From positions 2,728,001 to 2,792,000 of the forward strand of contig OZ253476.1 of the NCBI GenBank assembly GCA_965261795.1: DNA of 64,000 nt. Reading direction: 5' to 3'. The translations under genes were made by a program, and so were the position numbers. The number at the start of each line of letters is the position of its first letter. Positions within the stretch are counted from its first letter, which is position 1. The notes under the pieces were generated by a model that was given only the letters and a program-made list of their open reading frames with translations, was not told where the DNA came from and searched no databases. Below are positions 38,518 to 47,395 of the stretch, piece after piece. The DNA comes from CBDCFV01 sp965261795. GTDB taxonomy: Bacteria > Chloroflexota > Dehalococcoidia > Lucifugimonadales > UBA3495.

Positions 38518-39639
38518 TTATTCGCACACCACGCCGTCGCCGTCCGCGTCACGCATGTACTGGTACGCCGGGTGCCCCCGGTGTACCGGCGCAATTCCGT
38601 GAGCGCGGGCCTCAGCGCACGTAATCCGCCCGTTCCCGTTGTCGTCCCACAGGGCGAGGGCATCGGCGTCAGAGGCTGGAGTGGGGGTCGCCGGAGCGGA
38701 TGGAGAGGTTCCGGGCGCCAGCACGATCATATCTGAGGACGTACACCCTGCCAGGACCCTGTCTATCGCGTCTGCCTCGGCACGGTCGATGGTGAGCCCG
38801 TATTCGCGGCGGACCTGAATGGTGCGGGCCACGTACCAGCACCGGTTCAGCTTGGGGAGCCATTCGGCCGCGTCCTTGGCCACCTTCTGGTGCCGGTTGA
38901 CGCTGGGAGACGCCAGCGTGAGGTTCAGGAGGCCGGATGCGAACTCAGAACGGGTTGCCGGGTTCGCTGCACAGAGACCTCTGTCGTGGGCTTCGGAGCG
39001 GGCGATGATGTGCTCGATATCCGTTTCCCGGATGCTTTCGAACCACGTGCCCGTGTAGGGACCGTAGACGCCGCCGAGTTCCTCGACGATGCGTGGTTCA
39101 ACTGACGGAGAGTATCGATAGTCATCCGAATCGTAGGGCGAGCACTGGTGCTCGGGCGCGACGGTGATCCCGCGCCAAGTAGCTACAGCCTGCGTCGGCG
39201 CAGGAGTTGGAGTCGAGGTGGGCCTCAGCACTGCGGTGGGAGTGGGGGTAGGCTTGGCCGTGGGTATGTCAGTCGCCGCTGGCGCGGGGGTGGGCGTCGG
39301 CATCCGGGTCGGTGTAGGTACCGGAGTGGCCGCAGGTGTCGGCGCAGGCGTCGCGGTTGCCGTAGGCTCAGGTATTGATATGGTGGTCGGAACTGGCGCC
39401 GCGGCCGCGGTAGGCGGCGGTGCCGTTGTGGGGGTCTCCGTCGGACGTAGAGTAGCTGTCCCGGTTGGTTCGCGGGTCGGTCCCGCGGTTGCCGCTGGCT
39501 CGGGCTGGTTATCTGCCGACGTCGGCCCCTCTGGCTGTGAGATGGCTGTTGGCGATACAACGGCCGTCGGCGCCGGGTCCGAGCAGGCTGCCAGGGCCAC
39601 CAGGGCTAACAGGGCAATGAATATCAGTAGTTTCGACAT
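38518..39639 (-). CDS. Lipoprotein with DUF1524-type HNH nuclease and Excalibur domains
   Basis: About 373 residues from the ATG at 39639, chosen because it follows an AAGAAGGTGG ribosome site and opens directly with a lipoprotein signal (KLLIFIALLALVALAACS, lipobox Cys near residue 21). A low-complexity Pro/Thr/Ala linker of about 130 residues would span the cell wall or keep distance from the membrane. The catalytic part resembles DUF1524/HNH nucleases (DIEHIIARSEAHD, then GLLNLTLASPSVNRHQKVAKD). The end is a Ca-binding Excalibur-like DADGDGVVCE, preceded by an EF-hand-like DDNGNGRITCAEA. A surface nuclease could serve in nutrient capture, DNA uptake or exclusion. Confidence 0.85.
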   Translation of the reverse strand: MSKLLIFIALLALVALAACSDPAPTAVVSPTAISQPEGPTSADNQPEPAATAGPTREPTGTATLRPTETPTTAPPPTAAAAPVPTTISIPEPTATATPAPTPAATPVPTPTRMPTPTPAPAATDIPTAKPTPTPTAVLRPTSTPTPAPTQAVATWRGITVAPEHQCSPYDSDDYRYSPSVEPRIVEELGGVYGPYTGTWFESIRETDIEHIIARSEAHDRGLCAANPATRSEFASGLLNLTLASPSVNRHQKVAKDAAEWLPKLNRCWYVARTIQVRREYGLTIDRAEADAIDRVLAGCTSSDMIVLAPGTSPSAPATPTPASDADALALWDDNGNGRITCAEARAHGIAPVHRGHPAYQYMRDADGDGVVCE

Positions 39640-39890
39640 GCGGGGGCTTCCACCTTCTTGTTGGTATCCGGCTTGGCATTTTACTACATGGCTGCCAGCT
39701 GACAGCACCGTTGACCTGCCTCCGGCCATATCCTCAACCGGGGCGCGGTCCACACCAATCGTAGGCTACGTTCCACGACCTCTCAACCTCACGCCAGGTC
39801 AAAATTGTAGGGGCATCAGGACACGATAGCCGTTACTTTCAGAACCATCGGGACGGTTGGCAAAGACTTCGCACACGCTCTGTTTGGGCA

Positions 39891-39966
39891 GCACCCGAGG
39901 GATTGGACCCGCGATCTCCGCCTTGAAAGGGTGGCATCCTAACCTGGCTACACGACCAGGGTGGGG
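39891..39966 (-). pseudogene. Degenerate tRNA-Glu (TTC)-like sequence
   Basis: Read on the minus strand, the segment shows a tRNA layout: an acceptor-like CACCC paired with GGGTG, a D-arm TAGCCAGGTTAGGA, an anticodon loop CTTTCAA with TTC inside a stem with one mismatch, a variable loop AGATC, and a T-arm-like GCGGGTCCAATCCC. The T-loop lacks one base and the conserved TTC, and the T-stem 3' side is short. It looks like a decayed tRNA-Glu or a recombination scar. tRNA ends are common integration sites. The flanks (39640-39890 and 39967-40150) hold nothing else I can support. Confidence 0.4.
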
Positions 39967-40150
39967 AAATTTACAGGAAATCACCAGCAGGTCACCGTCT
40001 CGAGAGGGTGGCTTGCTGGAACCCCTGCCTTGAAACCTCGATACGATCCAGAGGGCCGATATGAACAGTGGTCAGGCTGAAATTTGTGGACGGGGTGTCG
40101 AGATGATCCAGTTGGAGTGCCCAACACGCAGTAATGTAGACGATCGAGAG

Positions 40151-40232
40151 TTGCAATCGTACGGATCCATACCTTGCAATAGGACGAGTGTCATACTTGC
40201 AATTGGACGTACCGCGAAGTTACAATCGTACG
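40151..40232 (+). repeat. Four repeats at exact 23-bp spacing, containing the promoter of the ATPase gene
   Basis: A 13-base motif TTRCAATNGKACG starts at 40151, 40174, 40197 and 40220, each 23 bases apart, on the same strand. The third copy provides TTGCAA and the fourth TACAAT, separated by 18 bases: a good -35/-10 pair. The GTG of the ATPase gene begins 6 bases after TACAAT, so the transcript would be leaderless. Spacing of about two helical turns suggests several copies of one regulator binding side by side. Confidence 0.7.
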
Positions 40233-41528
40233 GTGAATACAACCCCGCTCTACCCACGCTACGCTGAAATCCCATTGGTGGAGGCGCTGGCCGACTCGCC
40301 CGCAGTGCTTGTGCACGGGCCGCGCCAATGTGGCAAGACCACACTTGCCCGCTTGGTCGGCGACCCCAGGGGATATGACTACATCAGCTTTGATGACGAT
40401 GTCGCCCGGGCTGCTGCCAACGCTGATCCGGCGGGGTTTGTCGGCGGACTGTCAGGGCGCGTAATCCTCGACGAAGTGCAGCGCGTTCCCTCCCTCTTTA
40501 CCGCCCTGAAACGGCAGATAGACCGCAATCGGGCCCCTGGACAGTTCCTGCTGACTGGTTCCTCACAGGTCCTCTTGCTGCCATCGCTGTCGGATTCTCT
40601 GGCCGGCCGCATGGAAATCCTCCGGCTGCACCCACTATCCCAGAACGAGATGCATGGAGGTGCACCTAATTTCCTCGATGACCTGTTTAGTGGGGCGTTC
40701 CAGACCAGGGTTACCGACCGCTTTGCCGATGATCTGGCGGTCCGCATAACTGCCGGCGGGTATCCAGCCGCGGTGGCACGGGCCACAGCACGCCGCCGTG
40801 CCAACTGGTATCGAAGTTACGTGGAGACGCAACTGGAGAGGGACGTCCGGGACATTTCCAGGATCAGGGACCTGAGCGTCTTGCCCAGGCTTCTCAATGC
40901 TGCTGCCTCACAAACAGCCCATTTGTATAACCTTGCCGACTTGGCAGGGCCTTTCCAACTCAGCCGACCCACCATTGGGTATTACGTAGAACTTCTGGAA
41001 CGCCTGTTTCTCATCGACAGGCTCCCACCATGGCATAACAACAGGCTGAACCGTCTGATTAAGACCACCAAGCTTCATTTAGGAGACACCGGCGTTGGGT
41101 GCGCGTTGCTCGGACTTAATCCGGGCTCCCTGACCCAAGACCGTACCCTCCTCGGGCAGTTTCTGGAGACCTTTGTGTTTCAGGAGTTGAAGCGCCAGGC
41201 CATCTGCCAGGAACAGCCGCTATCGTTCTTTCATTACCGGGACAAGGATCAGGCAGAAGTTGATATTGTCATTGAGCGAAGCACGAGGGCTGTAGCGGGT
41301 GTTGAAGTAAAAGCTGCCGCCACGGTAACGCCTGCCGACTTTCGCGGCCTCCGCAAACTGAAGAAAGCTACCGGAGACTGGTTTGCGTCCGGGGTGGTGC
41401 TCTACGACGGCGAGATAACCACAAGCTTCGGCGACCGTATGTTTGCTGTGCCTGTTCGGTCCCTGTGCGAAGGCCGGACCGTCGGGCTGGGTTCGTTCAC
41501 CTCAGGTTTGGACAGATTGGCGCCATAG
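40233..41528 (+). CDS. AAA ATPase with DUF4143 C-terminal domain
   Basis: 431 residues from the GTG at 40233. A longer in-frame start at 40188 would lie inside the repeat array, so the leaderless GTG six bases after TACAAT is preferred. N-terminal AAA_14 ATPase: Walker A GPRQCGKTT, Walker B VILDEVQRVP, sensor LLTGSSQVL. The C-terminal DUF4143 domain ends with a PD-(D/E)xK-like motif (DKDQAEVDIVIE, VEVKAAA). The family is abundant and often mobile. The cellular role is not established, and links to toxin-antitoxin or mobile-element biology have been proposed. Full length. It converges with the replicon operon across the iterons. The stretch 41529-41833 holds no gene, only a C8 run and GGGGTA repeats near 41771-41800. 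Confidence 0.9.
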   Translation: MNTTPLYPRYAEIPLVEALADSPAVLVHGPRQCGKTTLARLVGDPRGYDYISFDDDVARAAANADPAGFVGGLSGRVILDEVQRVPSLFTALKRQIDRNRAPGQFLLTGSSQVLLLPSLSDSLAGRMEILRLHPLSQNEMHGGAPNFLDDLFSGAFQTRVTDRFADDLAVRITAGGYPAAVARATARRRANWYRSYVETQLERDVRDISRIRDLSVLPRLLNAAASQTAHLYNLADLAGPFQLSRPTIGYYVELLERLFLIDRLPPWHNNRLNRLIKTTKLHLGDTGVGCALLGLNPGSLTQDRTLLGQFLETFVFQELKRQAICQEQPLSFFHYRDKDQAEVDIVIERSTRAVAGVEVKAAATVTPADFRGLRKLKKATGDWFASGVVLYDGEITTSFGDRMFAVPVRSLCEGRTVGLGSFTSGLDRLAP

Positions 41529-41833
41529 TCACCGATTCCTTGAGTTTGGACCATGACCCTTCGCCGGACGCTCACCAGATCCTCCTGCACCGCCCAAGTG
41601 AAGACCAAGGCCACCGCGTCGTCTATCACCACCTTGTCGGCAGGTAGTCAAGAAACGGATGGCTGCGGCTGAATGATGGGGTTGAGCGAAAGCTCAGAGG
41701 TCGGATGGAGCACTGCACGGATATGTATGGGGACTGTGGGATGGTGCGTAAGCGAACTTCCCACAGTCCTCCCCCCCCCTTGTAGGGGTAGGGGTAGGTA
41801 GGCCTGTTTTTAGGTATGAAAGGAGGGTAATTT

Positions 41834-42603
41834 GCATGAGCTAGTGTCATTATTTGCACGTGGTCACGTCGGGCTTTGCATGGGGTGTTGTCATTATTTG
41901 AACGAGGTAGCGTCACTCACTGCACGGGGTGGTGTCACTGCAAACGGGGTCTTCAATGCGCCCTCTTGTTCCAGGTATAGATACTTCCAGACTGGTTGAT
42001 TCCCTACTCTACATATAAAAATTCCGCCTTGCCGAGGCTGAAAGCTGGTGGTTCACGGCTGTGAGCAATTATTCGAGTCGCATGGAAGCTTGATTATGTT
42101 AAATGGCAGTAGCCTGGCCGTTCTGATGCACGGGGTAACGTCATATTAATGGCCGACTTATTGGCGGAGCGCACGGGATAGCGTCACTGTGCCTATCGAA
42201 GGTGGATCACTTGGTTTTGCATGGGGTAACGTCATAGGTTTTTTAGAGTCCTTCTATATGCCGCAAGTTGCGGGGTGAGTTGCCAAGCTTGTCAAAGATG
42301 GCCCATCCGCACGGGATAACGTCATTTATTCGGGCATGTATTTGCTGCCTTCTGTGCAGATTGCACGGGGTAGCGTCATGATTTTCTCGGAGCCATCTCC
42401 TTAAATAAGCATGGCTTTAGGTCTTGGAGGAATTGTCGCATTAGAGATGGTGCATGGGATAGTGTCATGAACTATTCTGCGGCCGCGCACTTTCATGCAC
42501 GGGATAGCGTCATTGCTTACACTCGGCATTTCTATTTCAGTGATAATGACTCGATCGGATAAGGGACCGGTCGATACGGAGTTTTTGTACGCGGTAACGT
42601 CAT
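41834..42603 (+). repeat. Iteron array: 13 copies of a 17-bp motif, probable replication origin
   Basis: The consensus GCACGGGRTARCGTCAY occurs at 41834, 41856, 41878, 41900 and 41922 (exactly 22 bp apart) and then at 42128, 42171, 42219, 42309, 42363, 42452, 42497 and 42587 (spacings near 45 or 90 bp), all in one orientation. A degenerate copy lies near 41942. The DNA between the two groups (about 41960-42127) is AT-richer and could be the unwinding element. The array holds no gene and adjoins the 3' end of a Rep-like gene. This is the layout of iteron-controlled plasmid origins. Confidence 0.85.
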
Positions 42604-42627
42604 GTGGCGGCAGTTCTGCTCTTCTTA

Positions 42628-44136
42628 TTAACCCGCGTTTCCCCCAACAAGGGGCGGGAGTATCTTCATTGTGCTGCCCTTGGCTTCCACTACACGCAGT
42701 TCGCCCTCATGTTCCAGTTGACGAATGACCTTGCGGGCATCGGAGAGTAGGTTCCGGCGGGCGCTGCGGGTCGATGTCGGAAAACACAGAGCAATGAGTT
42801 CGTTGTCCGTGTCCGTGAGCCCCGGATATCTTTCTGGGTTGTTCGCCTGAGCCCAGAATCGCCGCCGCCCCTTCCCGACTGGGAAATGGGTCCTTCCAGG
42901 TTCAAACCAGCGGTAGGCTAGGTTTAGCAACGCTCGATATCCGGCCGCGGATTTTATCCCCCACTGCCGGAGGTTATCGCTGACCTGTGGTCCGTTGCCC
43001 GAACCCGGGGGCAGATCAACGATTACGCTGATAAGGTCATCCAGTTTGGCTGGTCCCCTGGGGATGTCCGAGATGTTTACTATCCGGCGCAACCCGCCCC
43101 GCCCCGTTTCGGGATCGTACCAGGGAATCCTCGCGGCCGGCGAGTCCAGCGCCTCGAAGGCGGCCATCAGGCGGGGCCAGTATTCGTTGGGGCGAGGCTT
43201 GCGTGGACTTGGATAGAGCCATTCCAACATCTTGCGCAGTGTTACGCGCATTGCAATGGGGTTATGTGTGTCCCTGGAGTCCATCGGGACGGCCAGGACA
43301 GCCTCCACGAACAACCTGAGGGGAAGGGGCGCGGCAGGTCCTCGGCTCGTTGCCGGTGCATCGCCCAGGTCGTAAAGGGCCAAGGGGAGGCAGGGACCGA
43401 TGGTGTCGGAATCCTTGAACCCCGGCAGAACGAACTGTTGTTTGGCAACCTCTGGCTGGGGGAATCCCGAAAAAACCATCTGTCCCGGGGCTGCTCCGCT
43501 CTCAGGCGCCACGTACGCTACGTGGGCAGCATAGGCGAACAACTTGCCGGCCTGACGGTCTCCGGGGGCAACGTGCGCCAACTTGCTAGGGATAATGCGT
43601 CCGCTCGACCGGGTGTTGGGGTTAACTAGCTTTGGCCGCTTGAGCCAGGCCAGATATAATATCTCCAACGGGAATCCGTCTCTGGGACGTTCATTGATGG
43701 GTGACCCATTCCAGATCTCAAGGAGATCCGGGATAGACACGGTTATGGAGAACTGCTCGACGTCGTCTGTACCCGAGCCATCTGGAGCGAGCATTCGGCC
43801 GACAAATCTTGCTATGGCCAATTCGCCGGTCGGGTCCAAGACTACCATGGTCTTTGTTCCCGATTCCCGGCAGGGGAGGGAGGGCTCCGGGGCAGGGCTG
43901 TCGTAGGTGCCGCTGGCCGTCTCCTCGTATTCTTCCCCTTCTGGGGCATGTTCGACTTTGGTGGCCAGTTCCAGAATGCTCCAAGCGGCGGCTTCAATTG
44001 CAGTTGTAGGACACTCCCCTGAGGACAACCATTCCGAAAGGGTCTCCGTTGTTACGGTCTCACCGCCGTTGCGCTTTGCCACCCGAGCCAAGATAATGTC
44101 TCCGCTGCTAGATATTGTCATAATTAGCCCTGCCAT
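42628..44136 (-). CDS. Probable Rep initiator of the plasmid-type replicon
   Basis: 502 residues, no named family recognised. The C-terminal 60 or so residues look like a winged helix (SARRNLLSDARKVIRQLEHEGELRV, then a GSTMKILPP wing), suited to iteron binding. The middle part has LRLFVEAVLAVPM and TLRKMLEWLYP helices as in other replication-associated proteins of mobile elements. The start ATG at 44136 overlaps the helicase gene by 29 bases. An alternative ATG at 44121 is possible. It is the last gene of a five-gene operon of partition and replication functions and ends 25 bases from the last iteron. Assigned as Rep from position and the C-terminal domain. A regulator is the main alternative. 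Confidence 0.6.
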   Translation of the reverse strand: MAGLIMTISSSGDIILARVAKRNGGETVTTETLSEWLSSGECPTTAIEAAAWSILELATKVEHAPEGEEYEETASGTYDSPAPEPSLPCRESGTKTMVVLDPTGELAIARFVGRMLAPDGSGTDDVEQFSITVSIPDLLEIWNGSPINERPRDGFPLEILYLAWLKRPKLVNPNTRSSGRIIPSKLAHVAPGDRQAGKLFAYAAHVAYVAPESGAAPGQMVFSGFPQPEVAKQQFVLPGFKDSDTIGPCLPLALYDLGDAPATSRGPAAPLPLRLFVEAVLAVPMDSRDTHNPIAMRVTLRKMLEWLYPSPRKPRPNEYWPRLMAAFEALDSPAARIPWYDPETGRGGLRRIVNISDIPRGPAKLDDLISVIVDLPPGSGNGPQVSDNLRQWGIKSAAGYRALLNLAYRWFEPGRTHFPVGKGRRRFWAQANNPERYPGLTDTDNELIALCFPTSTRSARRNLLSDARKVIRQLEHEGELRVVEAKGSTMKILPPLVGGNAG

Positions 44137-45160
44137 TTCCGTTTGTTATCATTGGCGTGGCGACCTGTGCTTCTCTGAGCGCGGCGGCCCAAGTCCCCGA
44201 CACCGCCCATCTGGGGCCCGTGTGGTCCCAATCCAAGCAGAGCGCAGGCGGCTCGGGGGCGTAATTGGATTTGACCATTGCCAGCTGCCAATCGCTGGGT
44301 TCCTGGCGACCGCCCTTGGCCGAAGACTGCAACGCCTCCTTACTTATCTCCCAGCGGGCTCGAGCCGCCGAGTTCCAGTCGGTTGAGCCCGAGTAGCCCG
44401 CAGCTGACTTGGGAGGATGCCCGATGATCAGGACTGCGCAGTCTGCGGACGTTGCCCAGGCATCCCAAGATGCCATGAAATCCCGGACCTGGCCCCTGTC
44501 GTTTTCGTTGGCCCCGTATACCGCGGCCAGTGAGTCCAGGATCAATAGGCCGGCACTGGTATCTTCCACCACCTGTCTCACTGCCCGTCCCAGCTGCGTC
44601 AATGAAGGCCCATCGTAGCGGGTGGCCGTGGCCCACAGCGGACCGTAACCGGCCAAGTCCAGCATCTTGAGGTTATCCAACGCAGCCGGTGCGCACCAGG
44701 GGGCGGCTTGTCCGCTTATCTGGGATAGTCGGCGGGCCATTTCATCGGTCCGGTCCTCCCAAGTGGCATACACCACTGGCGTCCCGCCGTTTGGAACGGC
44801 GTTTCCGATCTTGGGCGCATCAGCGCCCTCAATCCAGCTGTCGGTATTGGGATGATTGGTCGCTATCCCCGCAGCCAGCTGCAGGGCCAATCTCGACTTG
44901 CCCGCCCCTCCTTCTCCAGTGAGCAAAGCAACACTGCCGGCGGGCAGCCATTGGTCAATCAGCCACCTCCTGGGCTCCGGTTCACCTATCATGGACCAAG
45001 TCATGGGTCTGAGGGTCAGTCCGGTTCCGCGTATGCGCTCAGCGGCATCAGACAGTGCGTTGGCGACGCCTCGACCCTCCTCCGGGTAAGCGGCTACCCA
45101 GTTCTCGAGTTCTCTGATCCACTCCTCAGGGATCTTCTCAACAGGGTTACCTTCCAGCAT
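44108..45160 (-). CDS. RepA-like hexameric helicase / RecA-fold ATPase
   Basis: 350 residues. RecA/DnaB-type fold: Walker A TGEGGAGKSRLALQLA (about residue 85), Walker B GLLILDSLAAVYG, VLIIGHPPK, and GSTDWNSAARARWEI, a motif pattern of the RSF1010 RepA and related AAA_25 replicative helicases. The N-terminal 55 residues are helical and may contact the primase or Rep. It begins 2 bases after the primase gene stop and overlaps the Rep-like gene, so these are co-translated. The expected role is to unwind DNA at the iteron origin. The protein could also act as a regulatory RecA-like ATPase, but neighbours favour replication. Confidence 0.8.
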   Translation of the reverse strand: MLEGNPVEKIPEEWIRELENWVAAYPEEGRGVANALSDAAERIRGTGLTLRPMTWSMIGEPEPRRWLIDQWLPAGSVALLTGEGGAGKSRLALQLAAGIATNHPNTDSWIEGADAPKIGNAVPNGGTPVVYATWEDRTDEMARRLSQISGQAAPWCAPAALDNLKMLDLAGYGPLWATATRYDGPSLTQLGRAVRQVVEDTSAGLLILDSLAAVYGANENDRGQVRDFMASWDAWATSADCAVLIIGHPPKSAAGYSGSTDWNSAARARWEISKEALQSSAKGGRQEPSDWQLAMVKSNYAPEPPALCLDWDHTGPRWAVSGTWAAALREAQVATPMITNGNGRANYDNI

Positions 45161-45162
45161 GG

Positions 45163-46347
45163 CTATGCTCCAGAAGTAGCGATCTGCGCGATCCTGGCAA
45201 TTTCCCAGCGAGGCAAGTTGGTTGTTTCAGCCAAGGTGCGGGCGAATTCAATCCAATCCTCTCCCAAAATAGAAAACCCGGCAGCCTGAGCGGCTTCCGC
45301 AGCATCCTTGTATCCATCCGGCGGGTAGACGGCAGAGGCTCGTCCACCCGAGTCAATTATGGCCCGGCGAAGGATCCCCGCGGCAGTGGTGCCGGCCGGC
45401 GCCCGCCCTTTGCGTGCTTTGTCCGAGTCGGCGTGGATGATGACTCCGGCGGCTGCAGTTGCCAGCCAGGCGGCGAGTCCCAGGTTTCTCATACCGCTCG
45501 TCCCTATCATCGCCACGACGGGACCATCATAGCGCGCCGCCAAGGCCAACGAATCAGCCAGTCCTTCCGCGATTCTCACCTGGGTGCTGGCCTCGCTCAA
45601 TATGGGGTTGCCGATGACAAATACCGCATCATTGGCGACGCCCAGGGTGCGTTTGTTCAACCCGCCTTTATCGGCGGGCCTGTCGAGTGCTGGGCGTCCG
45701 TGTTCTTCAATGCTTATGATCTGGACACCTGTCGGAAGAGGCAGACAGGGCCACCGTGCGGCCCAAGCCTCGGGGGGCGCAAGCATCGCCACAATGGATC
45801 CGGCGCCCGTGTGTGCTCCGTCTGCCCGTCTCCAGCGCAGCATCGGTGGAGTCGGAAGTTCCTGCCGCCAGAGTTGGCGATTGGAAAACCATCGCCTGGC
45901 TGGATGGGAACTGTCTCTGTGGATGATGTCGCTGGATATCCAGATGGACTGCGCCAACGCGGACCTGTCAGATGTTGGCCTCTTGGCGGGGACTTCGTCG
46001 GCTATCGACGCTGGCGCGGCGATGGGGGCAGGGTCGCTTGGAGGCCCACTCAGATAGCCCCTCTGGCGTAACCACTTCAGCGCGCCGTCGCGGTCAATGC
46101 TCAGGAGATATTCTGCCAGGCGGATCGGGCCTCGTCCGCCCTCGCGGGCTTCCCAGTCGTACCAGCTTCCGATGTCCTGGCCCTCAATCGTCAGCTTGAA
46201 GCTCCCATGGCTCCCCCACCGCAACTCCCTGCGATTTGACAGACGGGCGTTGGGTTCGCCCTTTAGCTGGCGTGCAGTAGCTTCGGTGATGGCGTTCCAG
46301 TCCGGGGCCATCTCGCCAGCATTGTGATATCTGCCGGTCTGCCGCAT
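45163..46347 (-). CDS. Toprim primase of the replicon
   Basis: 394 residues. A small N-terminal part is typical of mobile-element primases (SFKLTIEGQDIGSWYDWEAREGG: nucleic-acid-binding strands), followed by a helical linker. The Toprim domain has RIAEGLADSLALAARY with the catalytic Glu and VIIHADSDKARKG with the DxD pair that holds Mg. There is no CHC2 zinc finger. Such proteins make RNA primers, or act as Toprim partners of the helicase encoded directly downstream (2-base gap). The ATG at 46347 follows the ribbon-helix-helix gene by 21 bases. Confidence 0.8.
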   Translation of the reverse strand: MRQTGRYHNAGEMAPDWNAITEATARQLKGEPNARLSNRRELRWGSHGSFKLTIEGQDIGSWYDWEAREGGRGPIRLAEYLLSIDRDGALKWLRQRGYLSGPPSDPAPIAAPASIADEVPAKRPTSDRSALAQSIWISSDIIHRDSSHPARRWFSNRQLWRQELPTPPMLRWRRADGAHTGAGSIVAMLAPPEAWAARWPCLPLPTGVQIISIEEHGRPALDRPADKGGLNKRTLGVANDAVFVIGNPILSEASTQVRIAEGLADSLALAARYDGPVVAMIGTSGMRNLGLAAWLATAAAGVIIHADSDKARKGRAPAGTTAAGILRRAIIDSGGRASAVYPPDGYKDAAEAAQAAGFSILGEDWIEFARTLAETTNLPRWEIARIAQIATSGA

Positions 46348-46368
46348 AGCGTCTTTCGCTCAGGCTTC

Positions 46369-46713
46369 TTAACGCTGCGCTATCCCGCCAGCTCGTCTGC
46401 GCCGTCTTCGGTTTCTGCCCGTGCCTGGTTCGGCAACGGATATCCCCTCTCCCTCGAGGTACTGGCGTATGGCGGCTTCCCCTATTTCCGAGAGGTTCAT
46501 GCCCAGTTCCCAGGCTGCGGTGTGCAAGGCGTAGCGGGTCTCCTCCCACAGATGGAAGGTCGTCGGTGTTTTGCCGTCCGCAACCCTTGACCTCGCCGCT
46601 GTGTCTTCATCAACTGGTGCCACTTCAGACCCAAGCGTTGGCTCAGGGCTTGCCTTTTCTGCAGCCCTCCGCTGCTCTCGGGACGGATAGCGAGGTTGTC
46701 TTTGCGTAGTCAT
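46369..46713 (-). CDS. Ribbon-helix-helix partition partner (ParG/ParB-like)
   Basis: 114 residues. A disordered, charged N-terminal tail of about 55 residues precedes a ribbon-helix-helix domain: strand TTFHLWEE, helix RYALHTAAWELG, and turn with second helix NLSEIGEAAIRQYLE. The end is Arg-rich (RRRRRR). This tail-plus-RHH design is that of ParG-type centromere-binding proteins, whose flexible tail stimulates the ParA ATPase. The ATG overlaps the parA stop by 4 bases. Candidate targets are the palindrome at 47384-47395 and the repeats further upstream. Confidence 0.7.
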   Translation of the reverse strand: MTTQRQPRYPSREQRRAAEKASPEPTLGSEVAPVDEDTAARSRVADGKTPTTFHLWEETRYALHTAAWELGMNLSEIGEAAIRQYLEGEGISVAEPGTGRNRRRRRRAGGIAQR

Positions 46714-47375
46714 AGCACTCTAATCTTCTCCGCTGTTTCTCCAACGGTAATCCCCATCTCTTCAACTATCCATTGCCACAGAACCTGCAATTCGCGGGCT
46801 GCAGGACTGTTTGGTGCCCATTCGCAGGCAGTCTGGCCGTGGCTCATCGCGTCGAGGTGGGCCACCCTGCATTGTACAAAAGCTGGGCATACCGGCAGTT
46901 CCAGGGCTTCCAGTTCCTGCGTCAATTCCTGTCGGCGCCTCTGTCCCGATGGCAGGTTGTTGCCGACGAAAACCACTGGCAAGGACATCCTCCGGGCGAT
47001 CCATGCGAAATTGCTGGCGACAAGCAGGTCGAGGGCTCCCATCGCGACCGGGCACATTACGAGGTCCATATTGGCCAGCACTCGCTGCCAGGCTGCTCCC
47101 TCGCTTCCTGGGAGGTCACCGATAACCAGATCAAATTCTCCGGAATCTGCGATGACATTTAGTTCTTCAGCTCCAGCGACGCTTGCCTGGCAACGGCGGA
47201 CCTCCCAGCCCGGTTGCTGTCTCAGGTAAGCAATCCCGCTGGCCGTCTCCTGAGGGTCAAAATCCAGGAACAAAGTCCGCAACCCCTCTGCATAGCCTCG
47301 CTCGGCCATCGCGTAGGCCAGAGTTGTCTTGCCAGTTCCCCCTTTGAATGAAGCGAACCCCAATATGTGCGCCAT
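46710..47375 (-). CDS. parA: ParA-type partition ATPase
   Basis: 221 residues. Deviant Walker A KGGTGKTTLAYAMAE (signature Lys present), Walker A' LFLDFDPQ, and Walker B-like LVIGDLPGS. Its length and lack of an N-terminal DNA-binding domain place it with small type Ib ParA/ParF proteins, which work with RHH partners on the nucleoid to segregate plasmids. The ATG at 47375 has a GGAGTGA ribosome site. First gene of the five-gene replicon operon. Confidence 0.92.
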   Translation of the reverse strand: MAHILGFASFKGGTGKTTLAYAMAERGYAEGLRTLFLDFDPQETASGIAYLRQQPGWEVRRCQASVAGAEELNVIADSGEFDLVIGDLPGSEGAAWQRVLANMDLVMCPVAMGALDLLVASNFAWIARRMSLPVVFVGNNLPSGQRRRQELTQELEALELPVCPAFVQCRVAHLDAMSHGQTACEWAPNSPAARELQVLWQWIVEEMGITVGETAEKIRVL

Positions 47376-47383
47376 AGATCACT

Positions 47384-47395
47384 CCGATGCATCGG
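47384..47395. promoter_or_regulatory. 12-bp palindrome in the parA leader
   Basis: CCGATGCATCGG is a perfect palindrome 9 to 20 bases before the parA ATG and overlaps its ribosome site. Binding here by the RHH partner would shut off the operon, which is the usual autoregulation of ParF/ParG-type systems. Confidence 0.45.

Noticed and set aside
38421..38663. Minus-strand frame overlapping the end of the DUF1524 lipoprotein
   Set aside because: Runs in another frame across a clear Excalibur domain; shadow.
41771..41810. Telomere-like or G-quadruplex tract (C8 run and GGGGTA units)
   Set aside because: Only two or three short units with no second strand feature or neighbouring resolvase; noted as low complexity only.
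41834..42603. CRISPR array
   Set aside because: The repeats are 17 bp with spacings of 22, about 45 and about 90 bp, and no cas genes are present. The iteron explanation fits better.
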